Of a stretch of 63,492 bases of DNA, positions 35,427-44,471 are shown in pieces; within the stretch, counting starts at the first letter, position 1; every line of letters starts with the position of its first letter. The translations under genes and the position numbers were made by a program. Under the pieces are notes generated by a model. The model was not told the DNA's origin. It searched no databases and worked only from the letters and a program-made list of their open reading frames with translations. Source of the stretch: DATAMF01 sp964472565 (GTDB lineage Bacteria; Chloroflexota; Anaerolineae; Aggregatilineales; Aggregatilineaceae); assembly GCA_964472565.1 (NCBI GenBank), contig CAYYNB010000013.1, positions 1 to 63,492 on the forward strand. The letters run 5' to 3'.

Positions 35427-36059
35427 ATGCACATTTCTCTGCCCGACAGATCGACGCTGAGACCTATTTCTCAATCGCTGGCGCTGCTTGATGCGATTCT
35501 GTCGCCCGACTGGGACTACCGGTACTATTTCTTCAACGCGCACTGGGCCGACCAACAAGCGGCTGGCTGGATGAGCAATGGGGAAGGGGATAACTATACC
35601 GTGTGGTTCAGCCCCGATGGGGCGGTGCTTAAGGGCTTTGCGCATGAAAGCCCCATGAGTCCGTATCGGGTTAAGCCGCCGCAGTTGTGGCCCGGCCTAT
35701 TGGACAGTTTTCCGGCTCAGTTAAGCCGCTTTTGGGCTGAACCTGCCTTTATGCTGGAGGAAACTACGTTTTGTTTCTGGCAAACGGTAGATGATCCTCA
35801 CTGGCAATCTGGCGCGGTTGAACTGCCGGATGGTCAAGACCCGGATGGTTCAGCCAGCCTGCTTCGACTTCTGGATGGAATGCCCCAAACGTATCAACAA
35901 TGGGCGGCAGCTTATTATGAAATTCCGGTCGAGTTATCCGCTGTGGCTCATATTTATGCGCACCGCCCGTTGTCTGACTCCCTTATCAAGACGCTGAATC
36001 CTGACCTGTTGATGCAAGACCTTGCTGCTGACCTAACTGAGATTGGCTATGGAGCCTGA
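35427..36059 (+). CDS. Conserved hypothetical protein, 210 aa
   Basis: ATG 35427 is chosen because a hairpin occupies the region of the longer TTG start. No strong ribosome-binding site is seen, and GTG 35397 is an alternative. The core has GEGDNYTVWFSPDGAVLKGF, AHESPMSPY, FMLEETTFCFWQ and IPVELSAVAHIYAHRPL. I recall similar unannotated proteins from diverse bacteria with the GxGDxY...KGFxHESxMSP arrangement. No signal peptide. Function unknown. Confidence 0.6.
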   Translation: MHISLPDRSTLRPISQSLALLDAILSPDWDYRYYFFNAHWADQQAAGWMSNGEGDNYTVWFSPDGAVLKGFAHESPMSPYRVKPPQLWPGLLDSFPAQLSRFWAEPAFMLEETTFCFWQTVDDPHWQSGAVELPDGQDPDGSASLLRLLDGMPQTYQQWAAAYYEIPVELSAVAHIYAHRPLSDSLIKTLNPDLLMQDLAADLTEIGYGA

Positions 36060-36100
36060 ATTCCACCTCGCGCCCGGCCAAACTTTGCGGGAGGATGGTC

Positions 36101-37090
36101 CTACTGCACCACGATCCCCATCGTGTCATAGTCCATCCGCTTGACAAAGCCCGCATCCAGCGCGGCTTGCAGCAGCGCCGCCTGCCAGTGCATCACCTCC
36201 CATTCGACCTGCCGCCCAGGGCTAGCCAGCTGCATCGTCCGGCACAGCAGATTGATCAGCGCCGGGGCGATAGTCGCGTGGGCCGGGTCGAGTGTCGCGT
36301 TCAGATGGTTCGTCCCCCCGTCGCGTATCCGCAGCGTGACGCTGGCTGTCGCGACGACTTCCGCCCCACAGCGCACCCCGTAAGCCTGCACTTTCTGGCC
36401 CAGCGCGGGCATCAGCACCGGGGCCAGGGCGCGCATCACGGCAGGCTGGCGGAAGCGTCCTTCCTCGACGGGCGTGTAATGCTGCACGGCCTCCGGCGTG
36501 ATGCGTTTCGCCAGTTCATAGCGCGGCTTCCAGTCGAACAGCTTCAGGTCTTCGACGGTGTAGCCGTTGGGGAAGGGCACTGTCGGCCAGTTGTCGTTCT
36601 CCGCCAGCCGGAGTTCCGCCTGTCCCGCGTAGTGTTCGAAGCCGAGCTTTTCATAGAGCGTATAGGCGGGCACATTCCCATGCACGACATCCAGCGTGAT
36701 CGATTTGGCCCCCCGGTCTTTGGCAAGCTGCACGCAGGCTTCGACCAGCTTCCGCGCGATGCCCCGCCGCCGGTAGTCGGGCAGCACGGCCACGTTCCCG
36801 ATATACCAGCGGTCCGTTGATCCCTGGCGCAGCACGTTCGTCAGCCCGACGGCTTTGCCGTCTTCTTCCCACACGAAGCCCAGCAGAATATCGCGCAGCG
36901 GCGGCGCGAGCAGCATCCCCAGCCGGATCAGCGGCCAGACCCGGCGAATGCCCTTGAATGTATCCACCATGCTCTCGACTTCATCGCTCTGAATGCTCCA
37001 TTCCTCGTTTTCGGGATACTGAAAAGCGGGGGGGATCAGATCGACCATGACCGGAATATCTTCAGGAAGGTGAAATGGACGCAGTGACAT
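36101..37090 (-). CDS. GNAT N-acetyltransferase with C-terminal extension
   Basis: 329 residues, ATG 37090 after AAAAGGAGC. The N-terminal GNAT domain has the acetyl-CoA loop VLPDYRRRGIARKLVEA and HGNVPAYTLYEKLGF. The C-terminal 150 residues look like a second, degenerate GNAT domain (VVATASVTLRI, TIAPALINLLCRTM). It is the last gene of a minus-strand run, 24 nt after the glycosyltransferase. Substrate unknown. Confidence 0.8.
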   Translation of the reverse strand: MSLRPFHLPEDIPVMVDLIPPAFQYPENEEWSIQSDEVESMVDTFKGIRRVWPLIRLGMLLAPPLRDILLGFVWEEDGKAVGLTNVLRQGSTDRWYIGNVAVLPDYRRRGIARKLVEACVQLAKDRGAKSITLDVVHGNVPAYTLYEKLGFEHYAGQAELRLAENDNWPTVPFPNGYTVEDLKLFDWKPRYELAKRITPEAVQHYTPVEEGRFRQPAVMRALAPVLMPALGQKVQAYGVRCGAEVVATASVTLRIRDGGTNHLNATLDPAHATIAPALINLLCRTMQLASPGRQVEWEVMHWQAALLQAALDAGFVKRMDYDTMGIVVQ

Positions 37091-37114
37091 GATTTTTGCT
37101 CCTTTTGCGAGAAT

Positions 37115-38500
37115 TTACGCACGAGCGCGCCGAAAAGTCGCAGAATGGATGATCCCCGCATATCCCAGCCCGATGATCAGCAGCAGCGGCACCCCGATCA
37201 CCCAACTCGGCGGCAGGCCATGATCGGCCAGATGGAACATCGCCAGCGGTTCGGTGTGCCCGTGTTGCAGATCGCGCAGTGCATAGCCCAGCGGCGATCC
37301 CGGTTCGCCCGCCTCGTAATACGCGATCCAATCCGTCACCACGCCGAGAAGCTGCGCCCCAATGCCGAGCATCACCAGCGCCGCCAGCATGATCCGCCAC
37401 GCCCACCGATCCGGGATCATGCCCAGCGGCAGACAGCTCAGCGGGATCAGCGGGACGAGGAAGCGCGGCCCCCAGCTCCAGCCGCCATCCCAGGCCCACC
37501 ACGCGCCGTAAAAAATCAGCGCGGCGATCCACGCCAGCGCCAGGGACCACGCCAGCGCGGGATACATCCGCCGGAACCGCGGCCACAAAATCACGCTGAG
37601 CAGCAGCGGCGGCGCATACAAAAAGAGACTCTTCTCCCGGCTGAACAGCAGTCCCCAGGCACCCTTATAGAGGGGGGTGGTGAAGCCTTCGCCCGCGTAG
37701 CCGAATTGGAATGGATCGCCAAAGCGCAGCGCATTATGCCCGATCAGCAGCAGGATGCCGGGCAGCGCACCGAGTCCAAAAGCCACCAGCCGCCGCGCGA
37801 CCCCTTCCCGCCGGTCCCATGCGATCAGCAGGGCCAGCGGCAGCGCGTAAATTCCGAAGGCCGCGCGCACCAGCACCCCGATCCCGAACACCGCCCCGGC
37901 GATCAGATACCGAATGGTGCGGCGTGACAATGCGGGTAGGGGCAATACATGAATTGCCCCGTGGGCGCTGCTTGCTGCGCCCGTTCTGGGGAGGTCGGGG
38001 TTTAACATCACCGCCACCGCCCCGGTCAGCGCCCACGCCAGCACTGCTTCCGCGAACAGCATCCGCGCATACGGCACCAGCAGCGTGGCCGTGCCCGCGA
38101 TCAGCGCCACCATGAGCGCTCGCCGTTCGCCGTACAGCCGCCGCGCCAATCCGAACAGCAGCGCGAGGCTCCCCGCTGCCGCGAGTGCCGGAATCAGCAG
38201 GTAAAATAGCGCGGCCACCCGGTAGCGGTGCGCCTGGTTGATCGCCGCCAGCCAATCCCCCAGCGCGTAAAATGGCACCCCCAGCAGCGGCAGCCCCGGA
38301 TCGTATTTGCTGGTGTAGTGACCGTTTTGCCCGCGCACAATCTGCGGCAGGCCGGGATCGGGCGCTAGCTCAAAAGTGCCGTGTTTGGCCAGCGCCGCGC
38401 TGGTTTTGAACATCACTTCGCCGTCGCTGCTGTAAAATCCGCGCCCCAGCGACAGCAGATACAGGCAGGCGAACAGGAGGAAAATCGTACAGGTGCGCAC
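37115..38500 (-). CDS. GT-C-type membrane glycosyltransferase (PMT/GT39-like)
   Basis: 461 residues with about ten membrane helices. GTG 38500, 4 nt after the upstream stop, is preferred; a TTG at 38545 would overlap the neighbour. The first extracellular loop has FYSSDGEVMFKTSAALAK and KYDPGLPLLGVPFY, as in polyprenyl-phosphate-dependent mannosyltransferases, whose acidic residue after helix 1 is catalytic. A segment of about 16 residues (TGAASSAHGAIHVLPLP) is encoded by a dispersed palindromic repeat and interrupts the protein in frame between two helices. It probably glycosylates a cell-surface acceptor. Confidence 0.75.
   Translation of the reverse strand: MRTCTIFLLFACLYLLSLGRGFYSSDGEVMFKTSAALAKHGTFELAPDPGLPQIVRGQNGHYTSKYDPGLPLLGVPFYALGDWLAAINQAHRYRVAALFYLLIPALAAAGSLALLFGLARRLYGERRALMVALIAGTATLLVPYARMLFAEAVLAWALTGAVAVMLNPDLPRTGAASSAHGAIHVLPLPALSRRTIRYLIAGAVFGIGVLVRAAFGIYALPLALLIAWDRREGVARRLVAFGLGALPGILLLIGHNALRFGDPFQFGYAGEGFTTPLYKGAWGLLFSREKSLFLYAPPLLLSVILWPRFRRMYPALAWSLALAWIAALIFYGAWWAWDGGWSWGPRFLVPLIPLSCLPLGMIPDRWAWRIMLAALVMLGIGAQLLGVVTDWIAYYEAGEPGSPLGYALRDLQHGHTEPLAMFHLADHGLPPSWVIGVPLLLIIGLGYAGIIHSATFRRARA
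37935..37981. repeat. Composite palindromic element inside the glycosyltransferase coding region
   Basis: GTAGGGGCAATACATGAATT and following CCCC, then GGGCGCTGC/GCTGCGCCC, form the same two-hairpin composite as at 3978-4037. The reading frame stays open through it. Confidence 0.85.
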
Positions 38501-38504
38501 AGGG

Positions 38505-38792
38505 CTAGAACAAGCGGCGCGCCGTGAATGGGGGAAGTGACACAATGATGACGCCTAACCCCACCAGAATGATCACTGTCGAATCGATAGTTGCACCCAG
38601 GTAAGCGATTATGATCCCTATGAATGCGCCTGCAAGCTGAAACAGTATCCGGTTGATCCGGTCCCGTTCGGTGAGCCGCAGTTTGGCATCGAAGTCTGAA
38701 TCCTTGCGCGGGCGCTGGTCGAGTCGATACGCAATCCAGAATATGCCGCCCACCAGCGCGGCACAAAGCAAAATCAGGAAGAAATAGAGCAT
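38505..38792 (-). CDS. Small membrane protein, 95 aa
   Basis: ATG 38792, with GGAGG 7 nt upstream; a TTG at 38798 is disfavoured. Three hydrophobic helices: residues about 3-22, 50-70 and 72-88, separated by a basic and acidic loop (RKDSDFDAKLRLTERD). Not recognised. It precedes the glycosyltransferase by 4 nt and is probably in the same operon. Confidence 0.6.
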   Translation of the reverse strand: MLYFFLILLCAALVGGIFWIAYRLDQRPRKDSDFDAKLRLTERDRINRILFQLAGAFIGIIIAYLGATIDSTVIILVGLGVIIVSLPPFTARRLF

Positions 38793-38807
38793 CTTCAAGC
38801 CTCCTCG

Positions 38808-40016
38808 TTATTTCAGCCGCAGCCGTTCGCCGCCGATGACAGCATAAATCACGCGGAAAAATTCATCATTCCGATCCAGCACCAGCAGGCGCGGCGCGCC
38901 CGCCACATTCAAAAAGCCGCGTGCATCACGGACCGCTGCCGGGGCATCGATCACAAAGGCGGCGGGATATTCGTCCGCCGTGGACCGAAGCACACGATGG
39001 GTTTGCGGCGCGGTATACAGGTCCGCTTCGTTGCCCACCGCCCCCGTTGTAATCTGGAATTGGACGGGCGTTTCGCGCTGCGCCCACATGACATAAATCT
39101 CCCGATCCGCCTGCTGCATGACGATCATCTCTGCGCCGTCCTGGGTGTAGCGGCTGGCGCTGATCGTCGGGCCGAACAGATCGCTGATCATCCGGTAGGT
39201 TGTGAGCGCCTGTTCGTCCGGCTGGTATACAGTGAAGTGCTCCACGCCCAGCGCCAGACTCAGCGCCGCCGCCTGGATCACAAAATCTGACTGCTGTTCC
39301 GGCGTGATGTCAAACAGGGGATCATCCGTCTGCGCGTTCGCTTCCAGCCAGATCGTTTTATCCGCCAGCCCTGCGCCATCCAGCAGCGCCCGCGTCTCGC
39401 TGATCGCCTCTTCCACCGCCTGCGTGGAATTGAACACGCGCAGCGTCACGACATCAAAGGCCGTCGCGGAAGCGGTGCCCAGTTCGGCCAGCAGCCGCGC
39501 CAGATACGGATCACGTCCCGCTGCCGCATCCACATCACGGTTCGCCGCCGCGACATGCATCACCGCTTCGGCATCCACGCGCCGTGCTGCCTGCGCCGCG
39601 ACTTTGAGCAGCAAGGCATAATCGGCCACCGTGCCCGCGAACTGCACCACGCCTTCGCCGCGCTGCACATTTGGCTCGTCATAGATGATCCAGTGATGAA
39701 TGTCGGGATAATGGCGGGCCAGTTTCATCACGAATGCCGCCCACACGTTGCCGGGATCGCGGATCGGGAGCGCCACCCCGGCGGGCACTGCTTCTGGCTG
39801 CCCCGACTCGGACGCCCACGCGGGCGTGTGGACGATCAGCCCCACGATTGCGCGCCCGTCGGCGTCGATTTCCGGCGCGATCAAGTCGTCCGGGCCGTCC
39901 GGCTGCATCGCCGCCCAATCAAAGGTGATTTGCACCCATCCCTCATCCGGATCGGCCTGGGCAGGGATCACAGCGAGAACCAGGATCAGCAGAATCGTTT
40001 TTAGCGCAGCCACCAC
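38808..40016 (-). CDS. Secreted GH-A-clan-like barrel protein (paralogue of the upstream gene)
   Basis: 402 residues, GTG start inside the end of the upstream gene (16-bp overlap). Signal peptide: ALKTILLILVLAVIPAQA. The TIM-barrel acid/base motif is IIYDEPN (Glu114; Asp replaces the usual Asn) and the nucleophile candidate is Glu225 in TIWLEANAQ. A C-terminal beta-rich region (residues about 290-400) matches the paralogue at 40001-41416, but the N-terminal part is shorter. Clan GH-A hydrolases cleave polysaccharides; the substrate is unknown. The Asp change could lower or alter activity. Confidence 0.7.
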   Translation of the reverse strand: MVAALKTILLILVLAVIPAQADPDEGWVQITFDWAAMQPDGPDDLIAPEIDADGRAIVGLIVHTPAWASESGQPEAVPAGVALPIRDPGNVWAAFVMKLARHYPDIHHWIIYDEPNVQRGEGVVQFAGTVADYALLLKVAAQAARRVDAEAVMHVAAANRDVDAAAGRDPYLARLLAELGTASATAFDVVTLRVFNSTQAVEEAISETRALLDGAGLADKTIWLEANAQTDDPLFDITPEQQSDFVIQAAALSLALGVEHFTVYQPDEQALTTYRMISDLFGPTISASRYTQDGAEMIVMQQADREIYVMWAQRETPVQFQITTGAVGNEADLYTAPQTHRVLRSTADEYPAAFVIDAPAAVRDARGFLNVAGAPRLLVLDRNDEFFRVIYAVIGGERLRLK

Positions 40017-41416
40017 TGCTTATCTTTCCATTTGATCCAGACGGTTTGGGGCGGGCCGCTGGCGACCACGATCAGCGGTGAGCCTTCGACCACGACCTTG
40101 CCCGCCTTGTCCACCACTGCGCCCGGCGCATCCAGCACGTACCAGCTTCCATCTGCATCGGGCACCGTCTTCACGTCGAGGGGCAGGGTGGTCCCGTCGC
40201 GGCTGATCTGGGTGGCCGTGCCGCTCACGCCCACATAAAACTGCACCGGATCGGCTTCGCGCGCCCACATGACATAGACCGTCTTTTGCCCATCGTAAAG
40301 CGTCACCATCGATGAATGATCGCTCCAATGGCGCAGGGCGTGCTGCGGGCCGGAAAAATACTGGATCACCGTGCGGTAGGCGTCAAACGCGGGGCGGCGC
40401 GTTCCGTCCAGCCGGATCAGGCCCCAGGGTTCGGTTTTGCCGTACACAAAATTATCGTCGTACAGGCGGTAGATGGCGAAGCGATCCACTTTGGCCGCCA
40501 GCCCCAGCGCCGCCGCCTGGATGATGTAATCGGCCTGCTGTTCCAGCGTGACGGGATAGGCCGGGTTCGGAAAACCGCCCAGCGGATCGAGGGTCGGGCT
40601 GGCGTTGGTTTCATCGACCCAGATGGGCTTCGCTTGCAGATCGTAATGCGTCAGAATCGAGCGCACATCCAGCACCATATTCCAGATGTTCAGCGTCCCA
40701 AAATAGACATGCACCGTCGCGACATCAAAAAAATAGCCGTTGTCGGCGGCGGCGGGGTCTTGCGCCGCAATATCTAACAGCCGTTCCAGGTAGGGTTTGC
40801 GCCCCGCGACGACATCGCCCCACCACGCCATGCCCGCCAGATGAATCTGCGCCGCCGGATCAACGGATTTCGCCGCGAGAGATGCGACTTTGACCATCTG
40901 GTAATAATCGGCGGCTGTGCCATCGAACTCGTACCAGGGCTGTTCACCGGGCAGCAAATCCGGCTCGTTGTAGATGATCCAGCGGTGGATGTTCCACTTT
41001 TCGCCGTAATATTTCACCGTTTGCCGGACGAACGCGGCCCAGTAGTTATTCGGATCATCAATGGGCAAATCCAGGCCCGTCGGCGGCGATCCCAGTTTAT
41101 CGGTACCGGAGGCCCAGTAGGGTGTGTTTTTCAGCAGCCCGATCACCTCGCGCCCGGCCTGCTGCGCGTCGAACAGCCAGGTGTCAGGCACGGCGCTGGT
41201 GTTAAATTCGCCAGGATGATTCGGCTGGAAGGCGCGCCATTCAAAAATGATCCGTTCCCAGCCCACACCCAGATCGCGCGCATCGGCGGGGCGGTAGTAG
41301 GCTTCGACAACCCCAAAGCGTGAGACTGAAACTTGAATGCCTTCTTGCGCAGCGGATGGGTGAACGGCCAGCAGCACAACGAGCAGTATGAATCCAAGGC
41401 AGGCGACCCGACGCAA
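40001..41416 (-). CDS. Secreted GH-A-clan-like glycoside hydrolase
   Basis: 471 residues from TTG 41416 (GGGGGA 6 nt upstream, signal peptide RRVACLGFILLVVLLAVHPSAAQ follows directly); GTG 41452 is an alternative. The barrel has IIYNEPDLL (acid/base Glu151) and PIWVDETNAS (nucleophile Glu269), both expected for clan GH-A. After residue about 340 a small beta-sandwich follows. The gene directly downstream is a shorter paralogue, so the pair arose by tandem duplication. Probably an extracellular polysaccharide-degrading enzyme. Confidence 0.75.
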   Translation of the reverse strand: MRRVACLGFILLVVLLAVHPSAAQEGIQVSVSRFGVVEAYYRPADARDLGVGWERIIFEWRAFQPNHPGEFNTSAVPDTWLFDAQQAGREVIGLLKNTPYWASGTDKLGSPPTGLDLPIDDPNNYWAAFVRQTVKYYGEKWNIHRWIIYNEPDLLPGEQPWYEFDGTAADYYQMVKVASLAAKSVDPAAQIHLAGMAWWGDVVAGRKPYLERLLDIAAQDPAAADNGYFFDVATVHVYFGTLNIWNMVLDVRSILTHYDLQAKPIWVDETNASPTLDPLGGFPNPAYPVTLEQQADYIIQAAALGLAAKVDRFAIYRLYDDNFVYGKTEPWGLIRLDGTRRPAFDAYRTVIQYFSGPQHALRHWSDHSSMVTLYDGQKTVYVMWAREADPVQFYVGVSGTATQISRDGTTLPLDVKTVPDADGSWYVLDAPGAVVDKAGKVVVEGSPLIVVASGPPQTVWIKWKDKQWWLR

Positions 41417-41494
41417 TGTATTTCCCCCAGGTGGTAACGATAAAAAAGGCACTCCACCGGAGCACCTTTGAACTATTATAACGAGCCTCAGACC

Positions 41495-42589
41495 TTATGG
41501 GGTCACCGTGTACAGCGCTCGCCCGGTGCTGGCAATCCATAATGTCGCGGTGTCATCATGACTTCCGGTCAGTAGATAGGCGCTGTCCGGGGAAAAAGCG
41601 ATCCCGGCGATGATATTATTATGCGGAAAAGTATACAGCGGCGCACCCGTTTGAGCATTCCACGATTTCACGATGTCTGGCCCGCCGGTTGCAATGGTTT
41701 GACCATCAGGTGAGCAGGCTAAGGCGAAGACCGATCCGTTGTCGTGCGCGTACACCCCATAGATCGGCGCGCCGTCGGTCGCATCAAACGCCCACAAAAA
41801 TCCGCCGTTTGTGCCCACCACGATCTGGGTGCCATCGGGTGTTACTGCCAGCCATATCGGGAGATCGAACCACAGTTCTTCGGTGTTCTCCGGTTTTTGC
41901 AGCGTCATCACGAGCTGGCCCGTGTGGGTATCCCATAGGCGGATGGTGGTGTCTTCGCTGGCGGTGACGACCTGCTTGCTGTCGGGGAAAAAGGCGGCAT
42001 CGGTAAGCGGCTCGGTATGGCCCGCCAACGTAAACAGCAGTTCGCCCGTTGTGGCATTCCAGAGTTTGGCGGTTTGATCCTCGCTGGCCGTGAGGATCAT
42101 GCTGCCATCGGGGGCATAAATCGCCTTGACCAGGTTGTCCGTGTGTCCTTCGAGAGTATGCAGCATCTCGCCGGATGTGGCATCCCATAGGATGGCAATG
42201 TGGGGCTGGCCCGCTGTCAGAATCGTTTGACCGTCGGGGCTGTAGGCGGCGGTGAACAAATCATCCAGCCCTTCCAATTCCAGGACAAGTTGGCCGGTGT
42301 CCACGTCCCATACGGTGGCGCTGCCCGAATAGCCTGCCGCCAGCAGAAAACGGCTGTCCGGTGAGTACTGAAGACTCTCAATTCCCTGGCCCTTGCTGCC
42401 CATATCGAACAGCCTTGCGCCGCTGTGGGCGTTCCATATGCCGATAACGGACTGGTTATCGCCAACCGCGAAGGTTTTGCCATCCGGCGCATAGGCAACG
42501 GCGGTTACGGCCCGGTAGCCGCCTTGGACCGAAGACGCCGTTCCCAGCAGCGAAAACACGATCAGGCCGCATATCAAAAGTTTTTTCAT
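41495..42589 (-). CDS. Secreted WD40-repeat protein
   Basis: 364 residues from ATG 42589 (GGGGATTAGA upstream). Signal peptide KKLLICGLIVFSLLGTASS, then six to seven WD40 blades, each with a pattern such as AVAYAPDGKTFAVGDNQSVIGIWNA or TAAYSPDGQTILTAG with GH and WD-type pairs (GHTEPLTDAAFFPD, IRLWDTHTGQ). A beta-propeller outside the membrane is likely used for protein-protein contacts. It lies 37 nt after recJ and 78 nt before the GH gene. Confidence 0.83.
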   Translation of the reverse strand: MKKLLICGLIVFSLLGTASSVQGGYRAVTAVAYAPDGKTFAVGDNQSVIGIWNAHSGARLFDMGSKGQGIESLQYSPDSRFLLAAGYSGSATVWDVDTGQLVLELEGLDDLFTAAYSPDGQTILTAGQPHIAILWDATSGEMLHTLEGHTDNLVKAIYAPDGSMILTASEDQTAKLWNATTGELLFTLAGHTEPLTDAAFFPDSKQVVTASEDTTIRLWDTHTGQLVMTLQKPENTEELWFDLPIWLAVTPDGTQIVVGTNGGFLWAFDATDGAPIYGVYAHDNGSVFALACSPDGQTIATGGPDIVKSWNAQTGAPLYTFPHNNIIAGIAFSPDSAYLLTGSHDDTATLWIASTGRALYTVTP

Positions 42590-42626
42590 TCTAATCCCCA
42601 TTGTGCTAAATAAAAAAAAGGGAGGA

Positions 42627-44390
42627 TCAATCCGGCTGTCCGGTGGGGCGCAGATCCTGAATATTCATTTGCAGCTTGACGCGCCCGTTCCACTCGTTGA
42701 CTTCGAGATGGTAGGCGACATCGACATACGGTGGAAGCTGTTCCGCCCATTCGCCCTGTTTAAAACCAATCGCATCCATCGTATTAAAGCCGTTCGACAG
42801 GCGCAGCCGCAGGTGTTTACCGTCCTGACCGACGCGGCGGCATTCCTGCACATGCATGCGGCGTGTCATTAGCAGCGGGGCGTTGTTGCTCGCGCCGCAC
42901 GGCTCCAACTGGTGCAGCGCTTCGGCTAATTCCATCGTCAGCCAGTCAAAGGGCACTTCGGCGTCCACGTCCAGCGAGGGGCGCAGTTCCTGCCCGTGCA
43001 GCGCTTCGGCGGCCAGCGCGGTGAGCCGTTCGCGCAGCGCCGGGAGATTCTCGTTGCGCACGGTGAAGCCCGCCGCCTGGGTATGCCCGCCGTGCCGCAC
43101 CAGCAGATCGGCGCATTGGTCGAGGGCGTGCGTAATATCAAATTCGGGGATGCTGCGGCACGACCCGCGCGATTCTTCCTCGCCCAGTTCGACCACCACC
43201 GCCGGGATATAAAATTCTTCGCACAGCCGCCCCGCGACCAGCCCGACGATGCCTGGCTGAAATTCCGGCCCGGCGTCGAAGATCAGCGGCAGCGTGGGCA
43301 CGCCGGTCGTGGCCCGCCCGCGCGCAATATCCACCGATTCGACGGTCAGCGTCTGGCGCTGGACATTAATCGCCTGCAACTGCTGGGCCAGTTCGCCCGC
43401 GCGGGTGATGTCTGGCGTGGAGAGCAGATCATAGGCGGTGAGCGCGCTGCCCAGCCGCCCCGCCGCATTGATCCGCGGGCCAAGCATAAAGCCGATGGTC
43501 GTGGTGTTCATGCGCCCCGGCTCAACCCCGGCCACGCGCGCCAGTTCAAACACGCCCGGACGGTGCGCCCGGTTTAAGACCTTGAGGCCGCGCCGCACCA
43601 GCTCGCGGTTTTCCATGCGATCCAGAGGGGCGAGGTCGGCCACCGTGCCCAGCGCCACCAGATCGAGCATATCTTCCAGTTTGAGGTTCGGCGTGCGGCG
43701 ATCCTGGTTTTCCGCGATCCGGTAGAGCGCATCGGCCAGTTTGTAAGCCACGCCCACCCCGGCCAGCATATCTTCGGGTTAGGAGTTCTTGCGGCCATTT
43801 TCCAGGCGCAGCTTGGCGTCGATCTTGGGATCGATCACCGCCAGCGCTTCGGGCAGTTCATCGCCCACCGAATGGTGATCGGTGATGATGATGTCCAGGC
43901 GCAGTTCGCGGCGGGCCTGCGCCACCTCATCCACCGAGCGAATCCCGCAGTCTACGGTGATCACCAGTTTGACGCCGCGCTCGAACAACCCGCGCAGCGC
44001 TTCAATATTGAGGCCGTAACCCTCATCCACCCGGTTTGGGATGTAGGGGATCACCCGTGCGCCGAGGGCTTCAAGCGCCTGAGTCAGCAGCACCGTGCTG
44101 GTGACTCCATCGGCGTCAAAGTCGCCGTAGATGGCGATCAGTTCGCCTTTTTTCAGGGCCTGGCGGATGCGTGCCACCGCATCGGTCATCCCGTACATGG
44201 AAAACGGATCGTGCAGCGCCACATCGCCGCCTTCCAGAAAAATATGCGCTTTTTCCGCGTCATCCTGGCCCCGGTTGTATAACACCTGCGCCATGATGGG
44301 ATGGTAGCGGTTTAAGCGGTTCAGCACATCTTGTGGAATGCGCGGCATGATCTGCCAGCGTTTGCTGGAACCTTCGGGAGCGACCACCAT
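42627..44390 (-). pseudogene. recJ: recJ, single-strand-specific exonuclease, interrupted by an in-frame TAA
   Basis: RecJ degrades single-stranded DNA 5' to 3' in recombination and mismatch repair. The frame runs from ATG 44390 (GAGGA upstream) for 587 codons, normal length, but codon 204 is TAA (43779-43781). Before it lie the DHH motifs YGDFDADGVTST, TVDCGI and TDHHSVGDELP; directly after it PEDMLAGVGVAYKL continues, then GPRINAAGRLGSA and the DHHA1 motif HGGHTQAAGFTV. RecJ proteins usually have Tyr before this Pro (xYPxxxLAGVGV), so one base change of TAC or TAT explains the stop. A sequencing error, a real pseudogene or readthrough all fit. It is paired with mutS. Confidence 0.85.
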
Positions 44391-44428
44391 GATCCTCGTT
44401 TACCATTTAGCCTAAAATAACATCGTGT

Positions 44429-44440
44429 CATGTTAACATG
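44429..44440. promoter_or_regulatory. 12-bp perfect palindrome upstream of recJ
   Basis: CATGTTAACATG is centred in the 81-nt gap between mutS and recJ. It could be an operator or be part of a promoter (TAACAT); the evidence is the symmetry only. Confidence 0.3.
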
Positions 44441-44471
44441 CATAGATGTTCTGAGGCAAGTCCTGTTCACG

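Noticed and set aside
43767..43769. Treating the recJ C-terminal half as an independent gene starting at ATG 43769
   Set aside because: The ATG has no ribosome-binding site and begins in the middle of a conserved block; a nonsense change in one gene is simpler.
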